From Silene conica (taxonomy: Eukaryota > Streptophyta > Magnoliopsida > Caryophyllales > Caryophyllaceae): 64,000 nt of DNA. Positions 11,478-23,200 of the stretch are shown here, one piece after another. The position numbers and the translations under genes are program-made. The notes under the pieces were generated by a model. The model did no database searches, was not told the DNA's origin, and was given only the letters and a program-made list of their open reading frames with translations. The stretch spans positions 74,119,681 through 74,183,680 of the forward strand of contig CM055315.2 in assembly GCA_029255685.2 (NCBI GenBank), written 5' to 3'. The number at the start of each line of letters is the position of its first letter. The stretch's first letter is position 1.

Positions 11478-11541
11478 CGTCTCAAAAACCGTCTCAAAAA
11501 ACCGTCTCAAAAACCGTCTTAAGAACCATCTCAAAAACCAT
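11478..11541. repeat. Short tandem repeat of ccgtctcaaaaa
   Basis: Five adjacent copies of a 12-13-base unit ccgtctcaaaaa, with the last two degenerate (ccgtcttaag, ccatctcaaaaa). It lies beside imperfect 'agttgcagtaataatg' repeats at about 11330-11470. Confidence 0.8.
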
Positions 11542-11959
11542 AAAATACGTCAGAAAGCCATCACCAAAATTCGAGTAAGGGCAAAATGGGAATAATTAAA
11601 AAAATAGGAGGCGTAACAACTAAAACAGGGGGCGTGATATAGCAATCCCCTTAATTAGGTAGGTCTAAATTTAATAAAAATTATACAATAAAATGTATTT
11701 AATTTTATATTATTACATTTTAATTTAATTCAAAATCGGTGCAATTATTTAATTTAATTTTAGCTCATATATCATTTTAATTAAATTGCCGATAAAATGA
11801 AAATTATGTCATAAACTCATTATATCATAGTTGTAAAATCGACCCGTGCATTGTTTTCCATGGGAGTAAAACTAGTTTCTATAAAACAAAGATAATTTAC
11901 TCTAGTAGCTCTATTAAAATAACTTATATCAACTACCAATCTGTTTTAATTGGGGCATC

Positions 11960-12453
11960 TAGGGTTATAAATGTTCGGAGTCGGCTCATGAAGTCCTCAT
12001 AATCAATTCGCTCAAACCTCGGCTCAAATTTAATCAAAACTTATTCCGAGCCAATTTGAGCAAAAGTGGACCAAATCTGAGTCGATTCCGAGTTTAGAGG
12101 AGCTCGGATCGGAAGCTCGGTTCATGTATTATTATTATTTTCTTTGGCATTTTACAATTGTTTTCCTTAATAAAACATTATTTAGCTTTTATTATTATGT
12201 ATTTATTTGTGTTTTTATTATACTTGTATTTGATAAGTAGTTTTATTTGCATTTTTCTTAAATAAATTTAATTTTAATTTGATTTAAAAGTTATTATAGA
12301 GAGTAAAGAAGCTCAAATTGCGCTCGAGCCGACTCGGAGTTTTAATATTTTAAGCTCGAAAAATTTCGAGCCGGTTCTTAGCACAACTTAAATTTTCCAG
12401 CTTATTCCAAGCTCACCCGATTTCGAGCTCAAATCGGCTTAGTTACACCCCTA
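11960..12453. mobile_element. hAT-like non-autonomous element (494 bp)
   Basis: Ends TAGGGTTATAAATG and ...GTTACACCCCTA form an imperfect inverted repeat. The flanks are ggggcatc (11952-11959) and gggacata (12454-12461), an 8-base duplication with 6 of 8 matching, as expected for an old hAT insertion. The interior contains repeated 'ctcgg/gagccg' subterminal motifs and no coding potential. Confidence 0.65.
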
Positions 12454-12839
12454 GGGACATAAAACTATCTTATGAATAGTTTTACGTTCTTTATTGTAAA
12501 ATCCTTTTATAAAAAACTTACTCTCATTGTTTAAAACGATATTACATAAATTTAGAGTAAAGCATATATAATCATATTTCGAGGGCATACCATATATATA
12601 GTCACTGGCGGATTCGGGGGAGGGAAAGGGCGGGCACGTGCCTTCTCTCGAGTTTCAAAAAATAATTATATATAAGTTTTAATAAACATCAAATTATCTT
12701 TATAGCCCAAGTGGTAGAGTATTGTCCATTTACAAAGGAGACTCAAGTTCAAATATTACTGATGAATTTCTATTCAAAAAACTATTTTTGGGCTATCTCG
12801 TTTAATTGTCAATCAATCAATCAATATATATACTTAAAA

Positions 12840-13880
12840 GAGAAACATTTCGAACGATTTTATTGGCTATTGTTTTAGAGCAATTTCATTGGATGTTACT
12901 TTTGTTAATTAAATTAAGTATATAAATAAAAAGATAATTAAATAGTAATAAAATATCAGTTGGATAATTATTTTTTTAGAGCGATTAAATTGGTCATTAC
13001 TTTGATTAAATAAATTAAGTATATAAATAAAAAGATAATAAAATAGTAATAAAATATCAGTTGGATAATTATTGAATTAGTTAATAAAATAATTGTTTTC
13101 ATTGGCTATTGTTTAGAACAATTTCATTGGCTATTACTTTGATTAAATAAATGAAGTATATAAATAAAATGATAATTAAATAGTAATAAAATATCAGTTG
13201 GATTTCTTTGTGGACAGGAAAGGAAAACCATTGACCATTTATTTATGGGCTGTACGTATTGTAGAAAGGTGTTGCACGAGGTTAATACTTTGTCCAACAA
13301 TATGATTCCGGATCAACAATCGGTACAATGGTGCGAATTGTTAAGGGGTAGCTCGTTGCAACAGGGAGTTCAATCGGCAATTGTCGTAAGTCTTATATAC
13401 CATGTTTGGCATCAATGGAACCTATGCAAACAGGAAGCAACACTGCTCATTCCAAAGAAGGTTGCTGCCCAAATTCAGGATGACATCAGTGCAAGAATTA
13501 GAAGGCGAGATATGGCAAGTTTGCTTCAAATTGATTTAGAATGACTTAGACAAAGAAAGTTTATGTAAATCCATGTACTAGACTTTTTTTGAGTTATATA
13601 TTACTTACCTTTTACCAAAAAAAAAATATCAGTTGGATAATTAATGTTTTTAGAGCGATTATATTGGCTATTATCTTGGTTAAATAAATCAAGTATATAA
13701 ATAAAAAGATAAAAAGATAATTAAATAGTAATAAAATATTAGTTTGATAATTATTGTTTTTAGAGTGATTACATTGGCTATTACTTTGGTTAAATAAATT
13801 AAGTATATAAATAAAGAGATAAATAAAAAGTAATAAAATATCGGTGGATAATTATTGAATTAATTAATAAAATAATTCAT
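12840..13880. repeat. AT-rich tandem repeat of about 100-120 bases in the Helitron
   Basis: Five to six diverged units share the blocks 'ttggctattactttg', 'attaagtatataaataaaa' and 'taataaaatatcagttgga'. The run is interrupted by the LINE at 13204-13622, whose target duplication is part of a repeat unit. Confidence 0.75.
13204..13622 (+). mobile_element. 5'-truncated L1-like LINE fragment
   Basis: A coding tail (FLCGQERKTIDHLFMGC, then VSLIYHVWHQWNLCKQEA) ending with a stop near 13544 is the zinc-binding C-terminus (zf-RVT) of an L1-like ORF2, with the Cys/His pattern C..HLFMGC. A short 3' UTR and a poly-A run follow. A perfect 16-base target duplication, aaaatatcagttggat at 13188-13203 and 13623-13638, proves retrotransposition into the Helitron repeat. 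The direct repeat overlaps the A-run, so the right edge is uncertain by a few bases. Confidence 0.92.
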
Positions 13881-13984
13881 AACTAAGAGTTTTGGCTATC
13901 ATAGAGTTATGGTATAATTTGTTGTTTTCCTTAAAAGCATAAATATATGTATTGATGAATATATTAAGCACTTAAGTTTACGAG

Positions 13985-14830
13985 GTATAATTAAAAAAAA
14001 TACAAGCTACAGAATACGAACACATAAGAATATGAGCTAATGTAAAAAGAATAAGAGTTTAAGGGAATCACGGACTAAAAAATACGAGCACAGAAAAATG
14101 CGGGCTATTAGCCTAAGAATACGAGCTAATATAAAAAGAATACGAGCTATTAAGCTAAGAATAAGAGCTACTGTAAAAACAATACGAGCTATTAAGATAA
14201 GACAAGCTTTAAAATACGAGCACAAATGAATACAAGCTAATGAAAAAACAATACGAGCTATTAAGATAAGATGAACTTCAAAATATGAGCACAAATGAAT
14301 ACGAATACGAGATTAAAAGGATCACAAGCTTAAATATACGAACACATAAGATACGACCTATTAAGATGAGAATATGAGTTAATATAAACAGAATATGAAA
14401 ACATGAGCTAATAATTGAAACACTTCTCGAACAAAAATATTTGAATCAGATTTGAAAGACCTGCGTCAAGTTTCATGATATAATAAGCACTTAAGATTAC
14501 AAGGTGTAATTAAAAGAATACGAGTTACAAATTACGAATATATAAGAAATACGAGCTAATGTAAAAGAATTAAGAAATTAAGAGAATCGGGAACTAAAAA
14601 TACGAGCACACAAGAACGCGAGCTATTAACGTAAGAATGCGAGCTAATAAAGTTATTAAACTAAGAATACGAGCTAATGTAACAAAATACGAGTTATTAA
14701 GATAAGAATACGAGCGTATAAGAGTATCACGAACTTACAAATATGAGCATGTAAGAATACGGGTTAATTTGAAAAGAATACAAGCTAATGTAAGAAGAAT
14801 ACGGGCTAATAAGAAAAAAAATACGAGCCT
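13985..14830. repeat. Degenerate 'atacgagctaat' tandem repeats inside the Helitron
   Basis: Dozens of copies of atacgagc or variants (atacgagctaatgtaaaaag, atacgagctattaagataag) occur at spacings of about 18-35 bases. The array reaches close to the Helitron 3' hairpin. No gene is supported here. Confidence 0.75.
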
Positions 14831-15574
14831 GATACATCTGATGTTTTATTAGTCGTCAAAAACAATCATGCCTGAATTTATTTTTAGAAGATTAACTGTT
14901 ACAATAATTACTTTGAAACCATGTCAAGATATTACCCGGGCAACGCCCGGGCATGAAATCTAGTATTATTCTTATTTTGGGATTAAAAATTACATGTCGA
15001 GAGGACCTATCCTTAAACTTCAGGATACTAAACTAACAGTGAACCACTATATCATTACTATTGATTGTTCATTTAATTATTAAAAGTTATTATATCATTA
15101 TTAAACATACTTGTGAAACTATTCTTTTATTAAATTCGCCACAAAAATAAGATAATATTAGTGGAAATCAAGTTGCTCATAACTTGAAGAACCTGAAACC
15201 GTATATTATTGGTGATAGAATATGGATGAAAGAGACACTCACTAGATTGAAATATTGTATCAATATATATATTTTTATTCTTAATAATATATTAAATTAT
15301 TTATTCGGTAAGGAAAAAAACATCCATTGAGAATATTTTTTTTCGTTTCATTTTTAACATTATATCATAATATACTAGAACAAAATTCAAAACAAAAAAT
15401 TGTGTTATAAATTAAAGAAAAAATTTATCGAAAAAAATTGTCCCCACTCTATGTCAAAATCCTACATCCGCCACTATATGTAATATAGGTGTTAAAATTT
15501 TGAAAATTACTGAAAATATGAGTTCTTTAATCAGCTAAAAGACTTCTTATTTTACATGACATGCACATCATTTA

Positions 15575-15796
15575 GGTCCTGTTCTTTTCGGCTGAAACGA
15601 GCTGAATTAAATAAATTGGAGTAGAGCTTAATTGAACTAAATTGAGTGGAACTAAGGTAGAGTGAATTAGTTGAATTAAAAGTTGCTTTTGTGAAGAGAT
15701 TAATTGAAAATAATTGATTGAACGTAAATAAAACTTAACGAAATACAACCAACCAAAATTGAAAGGAGCTGAAATTAAGCCAGAAAGAACAGGGTC
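15575..15796. mobile_element. PIF/Harbinger (Tourist-like) MITE, 222 bp
   Basis: Terminal inverted repeats GGTCCTGTTCTTTTCGGCT and AGCCAGAAAGAACAGGGTC bound the element. It is flanked by TTA on both sides (15572-15574 and 15797-15799), the expected 3-base TWA target site. It is too short to code. Confidence 0.85.
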
Positions 15797-16018
15797 TTAC
15801 TCATCTTTGCTATTACACTTCATTTTTCCCTTAACCTAATCCCCTATTACGATATTACTTAGCTCTTTTGTTTAACTTGTGGTTTGAGTTCATAAATCAA
15901 AATTCCATGATGACGAGAAATGTACGTGGGTATAAATAATACTTCGTATATTAAAAGATCTTTGCTATTACACTTCATTTTCCCCTTTTCATGACTTTTG
16001 GTTACGGTTCTCCGTAAC

Positions 16019-16092
16019 AACAATAGTCTTTTATAATTTAGGCTACGGTTATACAACCGTAGTCATATGTCCCTCACTTAAGGCTATCCCTT
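16019..16092. mobile_element. Left fragment of a CACTA-type element split by a LINE
   Basis: The motif ggctacggttatacaaccgtag is an inverted pair of 'ctacggtt' motifs, matching motifs in 24497-24547 across the LINE. A clear CACTA left terminus was not found, so the left limit is uncertain. Confidence 0.45.
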
Positions 16093-16129
16093 ACTTTTCC
16101 TCTTTCTAGAATTTAGAGAGCCTCTTTCT

Positions 16130-17220
16130 TAGACCTGGCAAACGGGTCATTCGATTCAGTTTCGGATCAGTTTCATTCGGATCGGGTTATGTCGGTTTAC
16201 CTTTATTTTCGATTTCAGTTCGGTTCAATTCAGGTTGGAATCAATTTTCGCTTTTAATCGGTTGTAAATATTTCGGGTCAGTTCAGGTTCGAGTCAGGTT
16301 AATTTCGGAACAGATGAGATTCGGGTCGGGTCAATATCAGAACAGATGAGATTCGATTCGGGCCATATTCGGATCGAATGTCAAGGGATTAATATTGGAT
16401 TATATTTATATATTAAATATTTCGATTTTGTTTTTGATATAATTTTTAGATTTTTGTCCGATAATATTTCAAATTCTTTTAATAGTAATATAATTTGATT
16501 TCACATTTTTTTTTCTTATCTATTTTTTTTTTATAATTATTGATATATTATATATACAAATCTTTGAGGCACAGAGCACCATATATTTTGTAAAGATGGA
16601 AATGATATCTCATTTCGGTAAGAAGATCTCTAATTATCCCTAATTAATTAATGAAATTTCCAGATTTTGCGCTTTAAATCTTTGATTAGTTATTTTGTTC
16701 ATCTAAATCTCTTTTGTCAGATTCTTTTTTATCATTTCGATTGAAATTGCAGTCAAATATGGTAAAAAAATTGATTTTGCCTCCAAAAATTGACGAACTA
16801 ATTATATTTTGCCTCCAAAAATTGTAGATTCTCAAATTATTTTACCGCCAACCATCATTTTACCCGCCAATATAAAAATATGTATATAAATAATTAATTT
16901 TTTTTTCCTTTTTTTGACAAACGACAATTACTACATTCGGGTAATTTCGGGTTTTGGTTGAATTTCGGTCATCGTTAAGCAGGTTGAAAACGATTCAGGT
17001 CTGTTTCGATTCGGGTCAAACCAGTTCAGATTGAAACAGTTCAGGTTTATTCGATCTCGGGTCTATTTCGGATATTACAAATTCAGTTCAATTTCGAATC
17101 AGTTCAGGTCGATTCAGGTTTCGGGGTGAAGTTCAGTTATACCTTTCGGATGTACGGTCAGGTGTCGATTCAGTTATTTTCGATCGATTTTTCGGGTTCG
17201 GTATACTTTTGCCAGGTCTA
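16130..17220. mobile_element. hAT-like non-autonomous element inserted in the LINE 5' UTR
   Basis: Ends TAGACCTGGCAAA and TTTGCCAGGTCTA are perfect 13-base inverted repeats. An exact 8-base target duplication ctctttct flanks them (16122-16129 and 17221-17228). Subterminal regions are rich in 'ttcgggtc/ggttcag' motifs. No transposase frame was found. Confidence 0.93.
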
Positions 17221-17730
17221 CTCTTTCTCTCCCTGTGAAAGCTTGCTTTTTCTTTTTTTTTCGTCTTCCTACAAGAACTTCAATCAAAAATATTTTTATT
17301 AACAAAGTTCAAGCGTTTAATCATCTCTAAACTTATCTTTTTTCCTTTCTGGTTAATCATTGTGTGGAACATTTTCCTAAGCCACGCCTTCTTTTCCTAT
17401 TGGTTAACCCTTGGCACACGCTACTAGTGTTGTTCCCTAGGCGGTTTTCTGTGTTTTGTGTTCTATAATGATTATTTCTTTTGGAATATCATTAGCCTGT
17501 CAGATGGTTTTAGGGTTTGAGGTATGCTTACCAATTAGAGGAGATTGAGTATCTGACATATTCTACTTTTCGCCTTTTCGTAGACGTTAGGGCTCTTTGG
17601 AGTTCTTTCCCAAGTAGTATTTAAGAGTTCAAGTGGTTTATTCTTCAGCATCTTCTATCAGCTATTTTTTCTTATCTTTGTCTTTCCTTTTCGTTTTTTC
17701 CTTCATAAGCTTTTGGTTTTATTTGCTTTT

Positions 17731-20144
17731 ATGGCGTATCAGAATGCTTCAAGTAGTAGAGAGAATGTGCATGCATGCTTTAATGGATGAATGTGGTACC
17801 AAGGGAATCATGAAGAGTTTAACTACTATCAGTCTGCTATTCCAAGGCAATCTTATCATCATACTCATCCAAATGCTGATTTTTCACCAAATGATCCAGA
17901 ACATGTACATGCATGGAGGTTTCCGCGGTCAGGACCTGTTTTTAGTCTGGATCCCAATACTTTGGGTAAGTCTCGTGAGGTTTGGAGTTGTTGCGTCTTG
18001 GGTTTCTTAGTGGACTACAGAGTTTTCAAGGTGAAGAAGATTCAGGATGTTATTACATCTAATTGGAAAACGAGAGGTGAGATTACTGTTAAAAAACTAG
18101 GTGATTTATATGCTTTGTTATGTGAAAATAAGGAGGACTAGGAGGATCTTCTACAGAAAACATATGCTACGTTCTTTGGGGCCTTGATGGTATTTACAAA
18201 ATGGTTTCCTGATAGTATTCCAAGGACCATTCGTTTTCCATATGCGGATATTTGGGTACGTATTTGTGGGTTGCCCTTCGAATATCTTTCAAATGAGGTT
18301 GCGAATATTGCGGGACATCTTTTGAGCAACCATTATGAAGTGGAGTCTTTTGATATGTGTCCTGAAAAAGATTATCTGAGGGTCAAAGCAAGAATACAGC
18401 TTAATGAGCCTCTTGCTCCAGGCTTTTTTCTATCTATGGAAGGGGGCTACTTGCTCTGGATTCAATTTCGATACGAGGATATCTTCAAGTACTGTATAAG
18501 ATGTGGTAAAATAGGTCATGTTGGCTCTTGCTGCAAGGAAAGTATCACTACTATTGTATCAAACGTCAATGGTCTGCTGGATAAGGCTCAGGGTAAGGGG
18601 TTTGTTGTTTTTCAAGCGACAAGTAACCACACTATGTATAACCTTGACCTTAGCGCTACACCGTCAACTACTAAGTTTGTTTCAGCCAAGATTAGATTGG
18701 GGGTGTACAATGAGGATGGTGGTTCTTCTGATAATCCGGTAGAGGAGGAGTTAATGGTTGATTTTGGTATTGGTACAACACCTGGGGGAAGAGTTTTTCC
18801 AGGTATGAAATTTTGTGTTACGGCATAAACTTTTGCGGGTCCTATTCTGTTTAATGTAGGTGATCACAATATGGCAAATGTACCTGGGGACGAACAGGGG
18901 AATGGTGTTGATATTCCAGGAAACATGTCGGAGGATGGAGAGGGTAAAGCTTTTGAGTCTGGAGGGAATGATGTTGTTTTTGCTGAAATACCCAATAATG
19001 AGGATGTGCAAATGGGTACGACTGATAATAATCACCCCTTTGACCATGGTTTTAATGGGGCTATTGAAAATACTGACCTTATTAACAGCATGCAGGCTGG
19101 TGGGGGTGGGGGAGGATATATCTTTGGGAATAATTCTAATAACTTGGCTGGTGTACATCACATGCAGCAGGGTAATATTCATCATTTTCCTAATCAAGCT
19201 AAGTTTCGAATGATCCATATGCTTTGTACGTGAACTATGATGGGTTGGTGAGTTCTTATGCGGTTGACAAGGACCAATATGTTCAAGAGGCAATTTTAAA
19301 TCGTGTTGAGAGTGATTTCAATTGGGCACAATTATATGATGAAAATAGAGGTTATAATCAGGTCTTTAAACCTCCACCGTCTGGCTTACCAGTGGTTTAC
19401 TATTATGACTACTACGCAAATCCTAATGTGGGTAACAATCAAGGTTTGAATGGTAATCTAGATGGAGGCATGGATGTGGATAACAATAATGGAAACTCCA
19501 ATAATGATTTTGTTGTTAACATTGATGATAGCTCTTCATCTAACTATTCGACTTCGGAGGAACCAAGTGATAGTGATGCTTTTTTGCTAAGGGGAAGGGG
19601 ATCTAGTGATGATTCTTCTGTGAAGGATGGCATGGATAGGGAGAATTTTGAGGATATTAATACTGATCTTTCTTTGCAGGTTGTTAGTAGGAAGGTTATT
19701 GCTGATGATGTTGGAGAATGTAGTACAAAACTGTCTGTGAAGGATGCTGTGGTGAATGAGGAGGAGGATGGGTCTGTTAACCCATGTATATATGAAGCCA
19801 CTGTTGTTTTGGCAACTGATTGGGGAGTGGGTAATGACTATAGCCATGAAAACAGGTATTTTGCAGGAACTCCTCATGCTAAAGCGGTATCAGCTCCTGG
19901 TGTTTTACAGTTGGCTGTGGAGGGGAAGCAAAAGGTTATGACAGAGGATTCTGGGATCATTATTCATGATGCTGATTTGCCTTTCAAGAAAAAGAAGTGT
20001 TATTCTGATGCTATGGCTGCAAGGGTCCCTGCTGTGAGTGTGGTGCATATTGGATATGCTAAGCCTTATCTCAATTATATCGCAAAAAAGATGAAGTCTA
20101 GTTTACTCTCAGATGCTGATCATGTTGTGAAGAATTCTGGGTAA
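17731..20144 (+). pseudogene. LINE ORF1, gag-like RNA-binding protein (decayed)
   Basis: ATG at 17731 opens a frame with stops at 17788-17790 (TGA), 18139-18141 (TAG) and 18826-18828 (TAA), and a frame change near 19200-19230; the rest is open to 20144. The first third looks like the DUF4283 domain of plant LINE ORF1 (IWVRICGLPFEYLSNEVANI). A CCHC zinc knuckle follows at about 18490-18540 (YCIRCGKIGHVGSCC). The C-terminal part is acidic, low-complexity and Asn/Ser-rich. The protein would bind LINE RNA. Confidence 0.8.
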
Positions 20145-20260
20145 GGATTTTGTATGAATGTTATGGACATGGAGTGTAGCAGTTCCAGTGGTTCCTCGGT
20201 GAAGGGATGTGGCTTTGATGGTGTTGCGGAGGTTGGCCATGAGCAACCTACTCGAATGCC

Positions 20261-23200
20261 ATGAGAACTTTGGGATGGAATTGTAGGGGTATCAATGATA
20301 CGCTCTTCCCTATAATTCCGAGGATTAGAGCGTTGGTTCGAGAATATAATTTATCTTGTATCTTTTTGTCAGAAACAAAGTGTAATGTGTCTAATGTTTC
20401 TAGTATCTTTAGGGGTATGAGGTTTAGTAAGTCGGCTGGTTTTGATGCTCTGGGTAACTCGGGTGGTTTATGGTATGGATGGAAATCTGATATTCGGTTG
20501 GCACTTGTTTACTCTCGTAAGAATTTCTTGATCCTTTTGAATAATATGAATATGGATTTGCCGTGGTACTTAGTGTGTTTTTATGGGGAACCTGACCCTT
20601 CATGTCGAGATGATGTTTTCAAAGATTTGGGAGCATGGATTGAAGGTTTTACATATCCTTATGTTATCTTTGGAGATTTTAATCAAATCGAATACCAAAG
20701 TGATAAATATAGCACAAGGAAAGGAACGATCGCGGGATCTTTAAATTTCTACAAATGGAGAGTTCAACACGATTTATTGGATCTTCCTTTTAAAGGTCCG
20801 CGCTTTACTTTGAGTAATAATAGAAAGGGTTTTAAAAGAGTTTTTGAAAGATTGGATAGGGGTTATGGCTCGAGTAATTGGTTCTCTTTGTTTCCGGATT
20901 CGGGTATTCTTCATTTTCCGGTACAGATTTCTGATCATGCCCCAATTATTTTGGCTATGATGCTCGTTAAAAATAATGTATTTAAGCCTTACAAGATTGA
21001 TGCCTGGTGTTTGGATAATCAAGAATGTCGTACTCTTATTAATAATACTTGGAATAGAAATGCCAGTGGAACGTTTTGTTTCAAGCTCACTCGGAAGTTA
21101 TCTTATACTCGAAGTGTTATTAAAAAATGGGCGCTTGATAAGAGGGATGAATGGAATGCTAAGTGGCATGCTTTTGACAACAACTTGGTGGGAGCACTGG
21201 ATAATGGGATGGAGACTGGGGATTTCGATAAGTTTGATTCTACTAATAAGGAGGTCACGGATTTTGCTAGAGCTGCCATTATTTACTGGAAGCAACGGGC
21301 TAAAATTAGTTGGGCAATTGATGGGGACACGTGTACGAAATTCTTTTTCAATTGGGTTAAAGGAAGAGCAGGTCGTAATTTTATCTCGGGTATTAAGGAT
21401 GATTATGGGTCGTGGCTTTATGACACAAAGGTGGTTGCGGACAGATTCCGTGATTTTTTTGTCTCCATTTTCTGTCCACGTAATAATTCTGAGTGTGTTG
21501 GGGCTTCTGTGGATGTTGGAAGTGATTTTATGTTAGAACCTGATCCGGTGGCTAATTTGTTTTTCTCTAATATTAAAAGAAAAGTTAGTCATGATGATTT
21601 CGATTTTCTGAGTAAACCTTTTACAGCCAAGGAGGTTAGAAGCGCGGCTTTTCAGATGAGTGCTCTTAAGTCGCCTGGCCCGAATGGGTTTCCGGCTATT
21701 TTTTTCCATAAATATTGGCATATAGTTAAGAATGATGTGTCCCAAGCTGCGTTAGAGATTCTTAATGGAGGGTCATGTCCAGGGGATTTTAATCGTACCT
21801 TTATTACTCTCATTCCGAAAATGGATTGCCCTGAAAAGGTTGAAGACTACCGCCCTATTAGTTTGTGTAATGTCGTTATGAAGATCATTACGAAATGTAT
21901 TTCGAATAGACTTTCTAGGGTCCTGGGGTATTTGGTTAGTGATACTCAGAATGCTTTTGTGAAGGGACGTCAGATTGCGGATAATATCATTCTGGCTCAT
22001 GAATTATTCCACAACATAAATAATCATAAGAGAGGGAGGTATGGAAAATTTGTTTTCAAGGCGGATATGAGTAAAGCCTATGACAGAATTAGATGGCCTT
22101 TCCTAAGGCAGGCTCTGCTAGCTTTTGGTTTCCCTAAAAGCTTCGTGGCTTTAATTTTGAAATGTGTTTTGACTGTTTCTTATGAGATTTTGTTTAACGG
22201 GGTGCCGCTCAAGAAGTTTTTTCCTTATCAAGGGATTCGACAAGGTGATCCGCTATCTCCTTTTCTTTTCATTCTCTGTATGGATGTTTTATCTCAGAAT
22301 GTTCAAGCTGCGTGTGAGAATGATCTCCTCTCTGGTATCTCTCTCTCTCTCTCGTGATTGCCCTCCAATCTCTCACCTTTTCTTTACGGATGACTCGATT
22401 TTTTTCCTCAAAGATAAAGGTAATGCTTTCAAGAATCTTATGAATATTATGAACCGTTTCTGTAAGCTTTCGGGGGAAATCTATGAATAAAAATAAGTCG
22501 GGTATCCTTTTTAGTCCTAATACTACGTTGAGAAATATGCAGGAAGGTTTAAAAACTCTCGAGATTGTAGCGAATAAAGGTATAGGGAAGTATTTGGGTA
22601 TTGAATCGGATTTTATTGGTTCGAAAAAGGAAATCTTTAATGAGGTGGTAGAGAAGGTTAAGAAACGTCTTGCATCCTGGAATGGTCTGTTTTTGTCCTC
22701 GGCAGGTCGTCTTACTTTGATTTCTTCTGTTCTGTCTACCTTATCCAATTATGTTCTATCGGTTTTTAAAATTCCGATAAGTGTGGCAAAGAAGGTTGAT
22801 GCCTTATTGTCTCATTTTTGGTGGGCTGGTTTGAGATCTAAGAAGACTATTCATTGGACAAGTAGATTATTTACAAATTTGCCTAAATCTTCGGGAGGTC
22901 TTGGCATCAAGAATATTTCTTGTATGAATAAGGCGCTTTTGGGAAAGTTAGCATGGAAAATTATTAATGATAGAAGCTCTCTCCTTAGTAAGGTTTTCTT
23001 TCATAAATTCTTTCGAAGGGACATGCTTCCGCTAATGGATAATCTTAAACCTGGTAATCAAGGGTCTTGGGGATGGCGTGGCATTCGATGGGGATTGGAA
23101 CTCGTTGTTCCAGGTTTAGGATGGAAGTTCTGGTATGGATCTCGTATGAATATCTGGAATGTCGCTTGGGTCAATGGAGAGATTATGTGTCGTACTAACT

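Larger units (their letters stand above)
12821..14963 (+). mobile_element. Non-autonomous Helitron (2.1 kb)
   Basis: The 5' end reads A|TCAATATATATACTTAAAAGAG and resembles plant Helitron starts (TC...AAAAGAGAAA). The 3' end has a perfect hairpin CCCGGGC-aac-GCCCGGG (14935-14951), an 8-base spacer, then CTAG|T at 14960-14964. Insertion between A (12820) and T (14964) without duplication is the Helitron signature. No Rep/helicase is present; the interior is two families of AT-rich tandem repeats plus a LINE fragment. Confidence 0.75.
12603..15476. mobile_element. hAT-like element (TTF/Zaphod-like ends) split by a Helitron
   Basis: Left end CACTGGCGGAT at 12603 and right end ATCCGCCACTA at 15476 are imperfect inverted repeats of the type (C/T)A(G/C)TGGCGGAT common in plant hAT elements. 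Flanks tatatagt (12595-12602) and tatgtaat (15477-15484) match at 6 of 8 positions, consistent with an old 8-base target duplication. No transposase survives; most of the interior is a Helitron (12821-14963). A tRNA-like A box (12702-12719) and B box (12746-12754) sit near the left end, as sometimes seen in such elements. Confidence 0.6.

Noticed and set aside
11841-11876. Possible Helitron 3' end (cccgtgca ... ccatggg, then CTAGT)
   Set aside because: The hairpin arms do not pair well and no matching 5' end was found.
12702-12754. tRNA-like A and B boxes
   Set aside because: The sequence does not fold as a tRNA and lies within hAT-type terminal sequence; not a tRNA gene.
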